A DNA stretch of 64,000 nucleotides, from assembly GCF_002093745.1 (NCBI RefSeq), contig NZ_MTSB01000003.1, positions 186,001 through 250,000 on the forward strand. The letters run 5' to 3'. Position 1 is the stretch's first letter, and each line of letters starts with the position of its first letter. The notes under the pieces are model-generated. The model ran no database searches. It was not told where the DNA came from and saw nothing but the letters and a program-made list of their open reading frames with translations. This document shows, piece after piece, positions 18,996 to 27,438 of this stretch. Both the position numbers and the translations under genes were made by a program. Source of the DNA: Pseudomonas graminis (lineage in GTDB: Bacteria > Pseudomonadota > Gammaproteobacteria > Pseudomonadales > Pseudomonadaceae).

Positions 18996-19500
18996 CAGTT
19001 TCTGAGTCCGTTGCGCATTTGAAAGGGGATCAGCCGTACGGCTGGTGCGAATGTGCAAGCGTGTGCCGTTCGTCCCGAGAGTTTCTGCGGATCAGTAGAA
19101 CAAGGGCGCAGTCAGCGCTCACCCGTGATCACGCGCGAATCTTAGTGCGCACATGTTTCGAAATTAAGAATGTGGACGATTAAGAGTGTCAAAAAACGAT
19201 TCTGTTGCATGCACCCTGAAATAAAGTGCCGCTGCGCTGAGAAAACCGTCAGAAAATCGTCGAAAACCGAGACAAAAAGCCGGACTGTTGCCCAGCCAAC
19301 AGCCCTTCAACAGGTTGCTACCCGAGCAACATCAGACAGCGCTTGAAAAACACCCTGAGCCCTTGAACGGCGAGGCTCTCATGCCTTTGGCACAGAGCAT
19401 GCAATATTCCATTTGTGAATTTCATACCCTTCGGACTGCTGATTTTGAAATATGCAAATCCGTTATTGCAGCCACGTTTCCCTGATCTGGACGCCTCACT
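18996..19500. other. Non-coding interval of about 500 bp
   Basis: It separates the divergent phosphatase and sulfonate-type ABC genes. A short open frame at 19288-19485 has no ribosome binding site or family resemblance and I do not call it. The last 100 bp are AT-richer and contain the paired inverted sites described separately. I see nothing else recognisable. Confidence 0.6.
19411..19459. promoter_or_regulatory. Long-armed inverted repeat upstream of the sulfonate-type ABC operon
   Basis: ATTTGTGAATTTCA (19411-19424) and TGAAATATGCAAAT (19446-19459) form an inverted repeat matching at 11 of 14 positions, with centres 35 bp apart. It ends 41 nt before the start codon of the substrate-binding gene. 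The arrangement suits a dimeric or tetrameric regulator such as a LysR protein of the CysB/SsuR type, but no regulator gene is adjacent. Confidence 0.4.
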
Positions 19501-20511
19501 ATGCCACAACCCCCTGTTTCTTTTCGGTTACAGACGCCCCGCGCTCTGATTCGCTGGATGGTTACGGCCTGCGCAGTCGTACTGAGCCAGCAGGGCGTGG
19601 CACAAGCCGCTGAAACGGCACCTTCTGAAGTACGCCTGGATTACGCTTATTACTCACCGGTAAGCTTGGCACTCAAGCATTTCGGCTGGCTGGAAAAAGC
19701 GCTGCCGGAGGCCAGGGTGACCTGGGTGCTGAGTCAGGGCAGTAATCGCTCGCTGGAATACCTGAACAGCGGCAGCGTCGATTTTGCTTCGTCCGCCAGC
19801 CTCTCCGCCGTGCTGGCCCGCGCCAACGGCAGCCCGATCAAGTCTGTCTACGTCTACAGCCGGGCAGAATGGACCGCGTTGGTCGTGCGCAAGGATTCGC
19901 CCCTGCAATCGGTTGCCGAGCTGAAAGGCAAGAAAATCGCGGCCACCAAGGGCACCGATCCCTACCTGTTCACGCTGCGTGCCCTGCAACAGGCCGGATT
20001 GAAAAAGGATGATGTCGAGTTGCTGCACCTGCAGCATCCAGACGGTCGTACGGCCCTCGAGAAAGATGACGTAGACGCCTGGGCCGGGCTTGACCCGCAC
20101 ATGGCGGCCAGTGAACTCCAGTCCGGGTCCCGCCTGCTTTACCGTAACAAGGACTTCAACAGCTACGGTGTTTTGAGCGTCACAGAAACCTATGCGAAAG
20201 AGCATCCACAAGCGATCAAAACAGTATTGAGCGCCTACGAAAAAGCCCGCGAATGGGCCGTGAGCAACCCGGATGAGCTGGCCAAATTACTCGCCACAGA
20301 GTCCGGACTGCCGCTGGAAGTCGCCCGACTGCAATTGTCCCGCACCGACCTGAGCAACCCGCAACTGAGCGCTAACGATGTAGAGGCGTCCAAATCGGCG
20401 GCGCCGATTCTGGTGTCCGAAGAGCTGGTGCGCAAAGGCGTGAATGTCGAACAAGTGATCGATCAGTTGATCACGCCTGACTTCTCCAAAGCCGTGATCG
20501 CAGCCCCATGA
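19501..20511 (+). CDS. Aliphatic sulfonate-type ABC transporter, periplasmic binding protein
   Basis: The protein has 336 residues. A Sec signal (hydrophobic RWMVTACAVVLSQQGVAQA, cleavage near AQAAE at about residue 39) is followed by an NMT1/SsuA-like fold: VRLDYAYYSPVSLALKHFGW, YLNSGSVDFASSAS, LKGKKIAATKGTDPYLFT. This matches SsuA/TauA/AtsR-type binding proteins for alkanesulfonates, taurine or sulfate esters. It is the first gene of a three-gene importer and overlaps the permease start by ATGA. No FMNH2-dependent sulfonate monooxygenase is adjacent, so the released sulfur compound must be handled elsewhere. The substrate is inferred from the family only. Confidence 0.85.
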   Translation: MPQPPVSFRLQTPRALIRWMVTACAVVLSQQGVAQAAETAPSEVRLDYAYYSPVSLALKHFGWLEKALPEARVTWVLSQGSNRSLEYLNSGSVDFASSASLSAVLARANGSPIKSVYVYSRAEWTALVVRKDSPLQSVAELKGKKIAATKGTDPYLFTLRALQQAGLKKDDVELLHLQHPDGRTALEKDDVDAWAGLDPHMAASELQSGSRLLYRNKDFNSYGVLSVTETYAKEHPQAIKTVLSAYEKAREWAVSNPDELAKLLATESGLPLEVARLQLSRTDLSNPQLSANDVEASKSAAPILVSEELVRKGVNVEQVIDQLITPDFSKAVIAAP

Positions 20512-21356
20512 CCCGCCGGGACGAATCCTTGCCTGCCGTGGCGCAACCAGCCTTGCCTGACAGCGCGCAGGGCACACGTGATCAGCGTTACAGGACGCCG
20601 CTCAAGGGGCTGGTGGTTCCCGCCTTGATCATTGTCGTGCTGGAAATAGTCGTGCGCATCGGCTGGTTGCCGTCGTATCAGATGCCCGCGCCCAGCGATA
20701 TCGTGCTGACACTGCGCGATCTGGCTGACGGCGCCTTGTGGAAACACGTCAGTGCCAGCCTGTTGCGCGTACTCAGCGGCTTTTTCATCGGTGCCAGTCT
20801 GGCGCTGGTGTTTGCCGCCTGGGTGGGCCTCAGTCGCGAGGCGGAGGCTTACCTGGAGCCGACGTTCGCCGGGCTGCGCTCGATCCCGAGCCTGGCCTGG
20901 GTGCCGCTTTTGCTGCTGTGGCTGGGCATCGGCGAAACCTCGAAAGTCGTGCTGATTGCGATTGGCGCGTTTTTCCCGGTGTATCTCAACGGTGTGGCAG
21001 CGATTCGTGGCATTGACCGCAAGCTGGTGGAAGTCGGCCAGATGTACGGGTTCAGCCGCTACCGACTGACCCGGCGCATTCTGCTGCCCGCCGCCCTGCC
21101 CGGCCTGTTCACCGGCTTGCGCAGCGGCATGAGCCTGGCGTGGATGTTTCTGGTGGCTGCCGAGTTGATCGCGGCCACCAAAGGCTTGGGCTACCTGCTC
21201 AGTGACGGCCGGGAAACCTCGCGTCCGGACATCGTGCTGGCTGCCATTATTGTTCTGGCAACCCTGGGCAAGCTGAGCGACGGCGTGCTGGCGGGCCTGG
21301 AAAAACGTTGCCTCGCCTGGCGAGACACATTCAACGGTCAGCGCCGTGAGGGGTGA
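20508..21356 (+). CDS. Sulfonate-type ABC transporter, permease
   Basis: The protein has 282 residues with about six membrane segments (for example LKGLVVPALIIVVLEIVVRI and LLRVLSGFFIGASLALVFAA). The BPD-type permease EAA loop reads EVGQMYGFSRYRLTRRILLP, the ATPase contact site. Sequence and length fit SsuC/TauC. It overlaps the binding-protein gene by 4 bp and lies 3 bp before the ATPase gene, so all three are one operon. It is an inner-membrane component of the importer. Confidence 0.88.
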   Translation: MTRRDESLPAVAQPALPDSAQGTRDQRYRTPLKGLVVPALIIVVLEIVVRIGWLPSYQMPAPSDIVLTLRDLADGALWKHVSASLLRVLSGFFIGASLALVFAAWVGLSREAEAYLEPTFAGLRSIPSLAWVPLLLLWLGIGETSKVVLIAIGAFFPVYLNGVAAIRGIDRKLVEVGQMYGFSRYRLTRRILLPAALPGLFTGLRSGMSLAWMFLVAAELIAATKGLGYLLSDGRETSRPDIVLAAIIVLATLGKLSDGVLAGLEKRCLAWRDTFNGQRREG

Positions 21357-21359
21357 TCA

Positions 21360-22073
21360 ATGCCGGATTCGTTGATGGACATTCGGGTAGAACGCAAGGT
21401 CTTCGCCGGCAACACGGTGCTGTGTGACATCGCCCTGTCACTGCAATCGGGCGAAATTGTCAGCCTGCTCGGCCCCAGCGGCTGCGGTAAGAGTACGCTG
21501 CTCAGAATAGTCGCCGGGCTGGAGCAGGACTTTCGTGGCTCGGTGGCGCGTGTCCAGGGCGAGGTTGCTTTTGTGTTCCAGGAACCGCGTCTGATGCCCT
21601 GGCTGACCGTCGAGCAGAACATCGGTTTCAGCGACGATGACGGCTACGACCGCGCCTGGGTCGCCCAACTGATCGAAGAAGTGGGGCTGTCCGGTTTTGC
21701 CGACACCTTGCCAAAGGCGCTCTCAGGGGGAATGGCGCAACGTGTGGCACTCGCTCGAGGCCTTTACTCGCACCCGGCCATATTGCTGCTGGATGAGCCT
21801 TTCAGCGCGGTGGACGCATTCACTCGCATGAAACTTCAGGACTTGCTGCTGCAACTGGCCCGGCGTCACGCCATCACCCTGCTGCTGGTCACTCACGATG
21901 TCGACGAAGCGTTGTACCTGGGCGACCGCGTGTTGGTGATGGGCAACCGGCCCGGCACGATTACCCATGAACTGCCGGTCGGGCTGCACGCGCCAAGGGA
22001 TCGACGTGACCCGCTACTGGCCCGGCTGAAAGCCCAGGTGTTGACCGGATTGCATCAGGCTCACCTCATCTGA
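21360..22073 (+). CDS. Sulfonate-type ABC transporter, ATPase
   Basis: The protein has 237 residues with all ABC motifs: Walker A GPSGCGKST, Q-loop FVFQEPRLMPW, signature ALSGGMAQRVALARG, Walker B ILLLDEPFSAVD and switch His in LLLVTHDVDEAL. The PRLMPW Q-loop context and SGGMAQR signature are characteristic of the SsuB/TauB/NrtD group. GAGGGGT lies upstream of the ATG. It drives import through the permease encoded 3 bp upstream. It converges on the polyamine-binding protein gene with 22 bp between them. Confidence 0.9.
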   Translation: MPDSLMDIRVERKVFAGNTVLCDIALSLQSGEIVSLLGPSGCGKSTLLRIVAGLEQDFRGSVARVQGEVAFVFQEPRLMPWLTVEQNIGFSDDDGYDRAWVAQLIEEVGLSGFADTLPKALSGGMAQRVALARGLYSHPAILLLDEPFSAVDAFTRMKLQDLLLQLARRHAITLLLVTHDVDEALYLGDRVLVMGNRPGTITHELPVGLHAPRDRRDPLLARLKAQVLTGLHQAHLI

Positions 22074-22095
22074 ACCGGGATATCGGGCTGGACGT

Positions 22096-23175
22096 TCAAT
22101 GATCAGCCTTGAAGGCGTCCCAGATGCCCAGGCGCAGCACCTCGATATTGACTGGCACCTGAACCATCACGAATAACCGGCTCAACATCTCTGCATCGGG
22201 GTAGACATCGGTGTCGGTCCAGAGGGCTGGACTGATCAAGGCATCCGCTTTCTCGTTACCGTTGGCGTAATGCACGGTGTTGGTGATGTTCGCGATCACT
22301 TCCGGCCGCAACAGGTAATTCATGAAGGCGTAAGCGCCCTTGGTGTCTTGGGCATCGGCAGGGATGGCAACCATGTCGAACCACATCGGCGCGCCCTCTT
22401 TGGGCACCACGTAGTTGATTGTCGAGCCATTGCCCGCTTTTTCAGCCAACGCCTGGGCCTGGGAGATATCCCCGGAGTAGCCGACGGCCACGCAGACTTT
22501 CCCTGCTGCCAGGTCGGCAATGTAATCGGCAGAACTGAAATTCCGTATATACGGCCTGACGCTGTCGAGTACCGCCTTGGCCTGTGCATAGTCGCTCGGC
22601 ACTTCGCTGTGAGGCGGCAAACCGAGGTAGTTCAGGGTAATGGGCAAGAGCGCTGGCGCGCTGTCCAGAAACGCAACACCGCACTGGGCGAGCTTTTTCA
22701 TGTTCTCAGGTTTCAGTACCAGGTCCCAGGAATCAAGCGGCGCATCTTTACCGAGTATCGCCTTGACCTTGACGGCGTCGTAGCCGATTCCGGTGCTGCC
22801 CCACAGGTAGGGAAAACCGTGCTTGTTGCCCGGATCCCCGGCCTCCAGTGCCTTGAGCAGCACCGGATTGAGGTTCTTCCAGTTAGGTAACTGGCTTCTG
22901 TCGAGGGTCTTGAGCAGGCCTTTCTCGACCTGTCGGCCCATGAAATGAATGGACGGAAAGACCAGGTCATAGCCGGAATGGCCCGCGACCAGCTTTGCAT
23001 TCAATGCCTCGTTGCTGTCAAACGTCTCGTAGGAAGTTTTATAGCCCGTGGCAGCTTCGAAGTTTTTCAGTGTGTCCGGCGCAATGTAATCGGTCCAGTT
23101 GTAGATATTGACCGTCTCCGCCGCATGGCTGGTCGAGGCCAGCATCATGAGTGCGGCAAAGGATTTTTTCAGCAT
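22096..23175 (-). CDS. Polyamine ABC transporter substrate-binding protein (PotF/SpuD-like), orphan
   Basis: The protein has 359 residues. A short signal peptide (MLKKSFAALMMLASTSHAA) is followed by the PotF/PotD fold: VNIYNWTDYIAPDTLKNFEA, KLVAGHSGYDLVFPS, PYLWGSTGIGYD. The NIYNWTDYI opening is highly typical of putrescine/spermidine-binding proteins. No potGHI-type permease or ATPase genes are adjacent, so the protein either uses a transporter encoded elsewhere or has a sensory role. The first residues overlap a spurious minus-strand frame further upstream that I do not call. Confidence 0.88.
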   Translation of the reverse strand: MLKKSFAALMMLASTSHAAETVNIYNWTDYIAPDTLKNFEAATGYKTSYETFDSNEALNAKLVAGHSGYDLVFPSIHFMGRQVEKGLLKTLDRSQLPNWKNLNPVLLKALEAGDPGNKHGFPYLWGSTGIGYDAVKVKAILGKDAPLDSWDLVLKPENMKKLAQCGVAFLDSAPALLPITLNYLGLPPHSEVPSDYAQAKAVLDSVRPYIRNFSSADYIADLAAGKVCVAVGYSGDISQAQALAEKAGNGSTINYVVPKEGAPMWFDMVAIPADAQDTKGAYAFMNYLLRPEVIANITNTVHYANGNEKADALISPALWTDTDVYPDAEMLSRLFVMVQVPVNIEVLRLGIWDAFKADH

Positions 23176-23565
23176 GCGCAGCTCCTCGGGTCAATAGCGA
23201 CAGCTTGCCCCAGGCGCTGCGGGAAAACCACCTTCGTTCGAGTAAAATCCGCTCTATTTCAGCGTTTCTTGATTGCAAATAGCGCTGCACAGAACGTGCC
23301 CGGCCATCCCTTTTCATGATGCCGTTCATGTCATTGAATTTCTCACTCACCGTCATAAAAATTTTTTCCAGAAACGGCTTCGCAAGTGCTATTTTCAATA
23401 CTCGTCAGACCGCTTGGCAGTCTTGCCGTAAAGCAACGTTCCGACAGATGAATGGAAGCGCCAGTCATCGTCCGGCAAGCATGGCTTTACCTGATCAATC
23501 CTGCCTTGGTCTGCCTACCCCGTAGAGCACAGTAAGTGTTCGGTTTATTCAGGTGGGCCATCGTC
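23176..23565. other. Non-coding interval of about 390 bp between divergent genes
   Basis: It must hold the promoters of the polyamine-binding protein gene (minus) and the DUF1652 gene (plus). It contains an A/T-rich patch around 23350-23365. A minus-strand frame from 23398 overlaps the binding-protein start and has no family features. No terminator or operator is obvious. Confidence 0.55.
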
Positions 23566-23832
23566 ATGAACAAAGTCACTTTTCCCAATGCTTGCCAATT
23601 GATGCGCTGGCACTTCCATCCGGTCGGCTTTGAAGCCTCTATGGATGCACCTGGGAGCATGATTGCCCGACTGTTCGATCGCGCCAGTGGCGAAACAGTG
23701 GTGGCCATTGCAGGCTTGCCTTGTTCTACGGTTATGAACGCAGCCGATGTCGAGCGCATCATCGAGGCTATCGAGGATGAGCTCGAATTATTTGGCTCGC
23801 ACACGCCTCAGCAAATGGTCGGGTTTTCCTGA
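23566..23832 (+). CDS. DUF1652 family protein
   Basis: The protein has 88 residues from ATG 23566, with AGGTGG at 23551-23556; the upstream in-frame ATG at 23536 lacks a ribosome binding site. It matches the small DUF1652 family found mostly in Pseudomonas, recognisable by FPNACQLMRWHFHPVGFEAS, ARLFDRASGET and ADVERIIEAIEDEL. No function is established. It is predicted cytoplasmic and acidic toward the C-terminus. It is a single gene that converges on the helicase gene. Confidence 0.8.
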   Translation: MNKVTFPNACQLMRWHFHPVGFEASMDAPGSMIARLFDRASGETVVAIAGLPCSTVMNAADVERIIEAIEDELELFGSHTPQQMVGFS

Positions 23833-23869
23833 ACGGGTCGATGTGAACTCCCCCCACGCTGCCTGAGGC

Positions 23870-26359
23870 TCAGCCCGCACGAGTCCTGCGCCTATCATCA
23901 AAGAATGGCTTGTCTCGAGCCACCCGGTCAGATGCCTTGGGCATATGAGCGCCGTCTGCGGCCCCTGCACTTTCGTCGATGTACCAATAGCAATGCCGCG
24001 CCGAGCGCGTAATGGCCACATAAGCCAGACGCAAGACTTCGTCTTTCTGTGCGGTGTCGAACGGCTGAAGATCGTTAGCGTCGCCCAGCCCAGCCAGCCG
24101 ATAGACCTGATTCTTGTAAGGCGATACGGTCAGGTGCTGACAATCTCCCAGCAAGAACACCGCATCCGCCTGTAACCCCTTGGAGCTGTGATACGTCAGG
24201 GTTTTGATACGGCGGCCCTGGTGCCCCATTGCAGCGTCGGCGTCGATCAATGCCTGCAGGCGCTCGGCAAACCGGGCCTTCTCGCTTCCCTTGCGATAGA
24301 GCAGCAGAATCGAGTCGCCATCGTTGTAGTGCTCGGCTACACGCTCGGCCAGTTCGTTTTCGTCGCGGTCCAGCACTTTGACCGGCAGCAGCTCCTGAGG
24401 CGCACCACTGGCGCGAGCCTTTTTGCCCGGAATGGCCGGGGCTGCACGAACGATGTGCTCGGCGGCGTCGATAATGTGCTGATGGCTGCGGAAATTCTCA
24501 CTGAGCATGACTTTGGTGGTGGCCGGTGATGAAAACTCTTTAGCGAACTCCATGAAGTATTTCGGCGAACTGCCCCGCCACCCGTAGATCGATTGCCAGT
24601 CATCGCCCACGCACAGCAGCGAAGAACGCTGTGCAATCCGTCCCACGTGCAGGGCAGGACCACGACGCCGGATCTCCCTCAGGCTGGCGCGTATCCACGA
24701 CACTATCTGTGGCGACACGTCCTGAAACTCGTCGATCATCAGGTGCGACAGCGGCCTCAGCCTCTCATCACTGACATGCTTGAGGTTTTCCGGCGATGTT
24801 TCACCGAACAGGGCAAACATCCGGTTGTAGGTCATGATCGGAGGCGTCTGGGCCTGCAGGTGATTTTCGAAGGCCTTCCAGAACAGGCTCAGCGCTTCGA
24901 AAAAGAAACGGTCCGGGTCATCGCTGGCAAAGCTCATATTGGCGACAGCATCCGGTACATCCAGGCCGAGGTTCTCGATAAAACTGGCCGCCGTGACAAA
25001 ACAGTCCAGCAGCGGCGCAGCGCCCAGTTCACCCTTGACCCGATATTCGAACCCCGGTCCGGCCACCGCCGTGCCTGACAATGACTGCAAGACTTCGCTG
25101 GCAGAACGGTAATTATCGAACCATATCAGCGGCTTGCTGCAGAAAGCTTGAAACAGGGTGCGCTTTATGACGCCCTCGGCCCATACCGGCAACTTAGCGC
25201 CCGGCCGTTTGAGCTGCTGGTCTTCGCTGGCATCCAGCCCCAGTACGACCCATGCATCCAGCTCAGCGATATAGCCGTGAAAATGGAAAGGAAAACCATT
25301 GATTTCAACCGCTTGGCGCATAGGCTCAATGCCTTTTATGGGCCAGGCGCCAGCCCGGATCCACAGGTCCTCAACGGTGTCACACCATTCCTCATCCCGT
25401 TTAGAGGAAAGCTCTGTCACAGCGACGCGTTTCTGCACGTCCGGGTGATCGCGGTCCAGCTCCTTGAGCTGCAAGGCATGGCGATACAGCGGCGCCATGA
25501 CCTCGCGAAAACGCGGATTGCTGGCGTACAGATCGCGATAGCAGAGGTTCAATTGCTGGCGCTGCGCGTCATTGATGCGCAGATCGAAAGGGTTGCTGTC
25601 CGCCTCTTCCTGGCCCGATGCCTGGCTACTGAGGTTTTCGAACGCACGCAGCTGTTCAAACCCCGGCAGGCTGCGCACCAGTGGCAGAATGCGCGAGTGA
25701 AAGGTGCGCACCACGTCTCTGGCCTGCTTTTGGTCCACTGCGTGCCCCCACAGGGCCATGACGTCGATCAGCTTGTTGATGAAGTCCTTGCGCGATTCAC
25801 GCGTGAAGGTCACGACCGTCATCGCATTCAGTTCAAAGCCCAGGTAGTGATGCAGCAGCAGGATTCGCAACACCAGCGATGTGGACTTGCCCGCCCCGGC
25901 GCCTGCGATCACGTAGGTGGACGGTGTGTCACTGAAAATCATTTTCCACTGCGCAGCGCTGGGCTGGGCGTGAGCCGGAAGCTTTTCAGCCACGTCGCCC
26001 TTGATGCGTCTTTTCAGTTCGGGCGTCAGCGCCAGCCGCCAGTCGTCGAACAGGTGATCGTCCACCTTCGGTCCGCGATGGAGGGCCGGGCGCTTGTCGT
26101 TGATCACCAGCACCTGACGGCCCAGCTCCTGACCATCGAGATAACCTTCGGCATAGCCCTCGCTGACACCTTCGATATGCCCGTTCAGGTAACCGTCGGC
26201 GTGCCCCTGAAACCAGGAGGGCGTGTGCTGCGAACCCAGCCTTGTCAGGCTGCGTCCCATCACGCGTGCCAGCAGACGCCTGAGAAACGGCAACTGCCGT
26301 GGCGGTAGCAGATCGACATCCAGGTCATGAGGAAGCTCGGAAGGCAGGTCGTCGGGCAC
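23870..26359 (-). CDS. UvrD/Rep-type SF1 helicase with N-terminal GY-repeat extension
   Basis: The protein has 829 residues. Superfamily 1A helicase motifs are present: Walker A AGAGAGKSTS near residue 152, DEAD-like MIDEFQDVSP, motif III GDDWQSIYGWRG, motif IV LSENFRSHQHI and motif V YHSSKGLQADAV. UvrD/Rep/helicase IV relatives unwind DNA from a 3' tail. The N-terminal 120 residues are not helicase; residues about 52-79 contain spaced Gly-Tyr repeats (GHADGYLNGHIEGVSEGYAE and on) predicted as an amphipathic helix. Helicase IV (HelD) also has an unrelated N-terminal extension, so a HelD-like role is possible. No nuclease domain or partner gene is adjacent, so a phage-defence role is not supported. 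Confidence 0.85.
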   Translation of the reverse strand: MPDDLPSELPHDLDVDLLPPRQLPFLRRLLARVMGRSLTRLGSQHTPSWFQGHADGYLNGHIEGVSEGYAEGYLDGQELGRQVLVINDKRPALHRGPKVDDHLFDDWRLALTPELKRRIKGDVAEKLPAHAQPSAAQWKMIFSDTPSTYVIAGAGAGKSTSLVLRILLLHHYLGFELNAMTVVTFTRESRKDFINKLIDVMALWGHAVDQKQARDVVRTFHSRILPLVRSLPGFEQLRAFENLSSQASGQEEADSNPFDLRINDAQRQQLNLCYRDLYASNPRFREVMAPLYRHALQLKELDRDHPDVQKRVAVTELSSKRDEEWCDTVEDLWIRAGAWPIKGIEPMRQAVEINGFPFHFHGYIAELDAWVVLGLDASEDQQLKRPGAKLPVWAEGVIKRTLFQAFCSKPLIWFDNYRSASEVLQSLSGTAVAGPGFEYRVKGELGAAPLLDCFVTAASFIENLGLDVPDAVANMSFASDDPDRFFFEALSLFWKAFENHLQAQTPPIMTYNRMFALFGETSPENLKHVSDERLRPLSHLMIDEFQDVSPQIVSWIRASLREIRRRGPALHVGRIAQRSSLLCVGDDWQSIYGWRGSSPKYFMEFAKEFSSPATTKVMLSENFRSHQHIIDAAEHIVRAAPAIPGKKARASGAPQELLPVKVLDRDENELAERVAEHYNDGDSILLLYRKGSEKARFAERLQALIDADAAMGHQGRRIKTLTYHSSKGLQADAVFLLGDCQHLTVSPYKNQVYRLAGLGDANDLQPFDTAQKDEVLRLAYVAITRSARHCYWYIDESAGAADGAHMPKASDRVARDKPFFDDRRRTRAG

Positions 26360-26488
26360 GCAGACTCCATTGGGTGGCTTGCAGGCAGAATAAGCGCCTA
26401 TGGTGGCCGGATTCGCCTGCAGGTTCCAGTGAAATGCTTTGCTGTCAGTGCGTTAGCCGATCAACTGCATGCAATATGGCAAGTGCTA

Positions 26489-27412
26489 TCAAACCGGCAT
26501 GACGGATTTCGGTATCAAGGCACCGCGATGCTGAATGACCACACCGGCAAGACGATGCCCTGCTTCAGCGGCCTGTCGGGGGTGTTCACCCATCAGCCGC
26601 GCAGCCAGATAGGCAGCACTGAACGAATCTCCGGCTGCCGTGGTATCAACAATATTGTTCACCTGCTGGGGCTCGATTTCAAAATGCTCGCCACCCGCCT
26701 CGATCAGGCAGCTCTGTGCGCCACGCTTGACGACCACTTCGCCGATGCCGCGTTCGCGATAAGCCGCCAGCAACTGTTCGCTGTCGGTGTAGCCATAGAG
26801 TGCCTGCTCATCGTCTTCGGTCAGTAACGCCAGGTCGACATGCGGCAGGCAGGCCAGATACGCCTCACGTGCCTGCTCGACACTGGCCCACAGACGAGGC
26901 CGGTAATTGTTGTCGAAGGCCACCCTGACGCCTCGCAAGCGAGCACGACCCAATGCTTCCAGCAACCGCGCACGCCCTTGTTCGCCCAGGACTGCCAGCG
27001 TGATGCCACTGAAATACAGCACGTCATAGCTGGCCAGCGCCGACAGGATCGGCTCGGCAGCCGGCGTCATGAAACAGTCCCGCACAGCGGCTTCGTTGCG
27101 CCAGTAGAGAAAACGGCGCTCTCCGCTGTCATCGGTCTGAATGCAGTAAAGCCCCGGCAACCGGCCCGGCATGCGCTGCACTTTGCCCAGCCCGATCCCC
27201 TCGTCCGCCCAGGCCCGGCACATGGCATCGCTGAAACTGTCATCGCCCAGCGCTGTGACATAGTCCACTTTGGCCCGCTCACCCAGCAGGCGAGAAAGGT
27301 AGACAGCGGTATTCAGCGTGTCACCGCCAAAGCTCTGGTGCAGACTGCCATCGGCGTGCTGCTGCAATTCGATCATGCACTCGCCGATCAGGGCGATTCG
27401 TGGAAGGCTCAT
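26489..27412 (-). CDS. kdgK: 2-keto-3-deoxygluconate kinase (PfkB family)
   Basis: The protein has 307 residues of the ribokinase/PfkB fold. The N-terminal ALIGECMIEL with SFGGDTLNTAVYLSRLLG is characteristic of 2-keto-3-deoxygluconate (KDG) kinases. The C-terminal DTTAAGDSFSAAYLAARL holds the catalytic Asp and the anion hole, AAGD in place of the usual GAGD. It would phosphorylate KDG to KDPG for the Entner-Doudoroff aldolase. AGGAG precedes the ATG. It is the last gene of the eight-gene operon, 26 bp after the PLP enzyme. Other PfkB sugar kinases cannot be excluded, but the N-terminal signature favours KdgK. Confidence 0.82.
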   Translation of the reverse strand: MSLPRIALIGECMIELQQHADGSLHQSFGGDTLNTAVYLSRLLGERAKVDYVTALGDDSFSDAMCRAWADEGIGLGKVQRMPGRLPGLYCIQTDDSGERRFLYWRNEAAVRDCFMTPAAEPILSALASYDVLYFSGITLAVLGEQGRARLLEALGRARLRGVRVAFDNNYRPRLWASVEQAREAYLACLPHVDLALLTEDDEQALYGYTDSEQLLAAYRERGIGEVVVKRGAQSCLIEAGGEHFEIEPQQVNNIVDTTAAGDSFSAAYLAARLMGEHPRQAAEAGHRLAGVVIQHRGALIPKSVMPV

Positions 27413-27438
27413 GACGGTAACTCCTGCAGAGGTCTGAA

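Noticed and set aside
19288..19485. 65-residue frame upstream of the sulfonate-type operon
   Set aside because: It has no ribosome binding site and overlaps the candidate operator region.
25148..26308. 386-residue plus-strand frame opposite the helicase gene
   Set aside because: No family features, and the helicase motifs are on the other strand.
23870..26359. Possible phage-defence helicase
   Set aside because: Although defence systems often carry UvrD-like helicases, no nuclease, methylase or other partner gene is adjacent.
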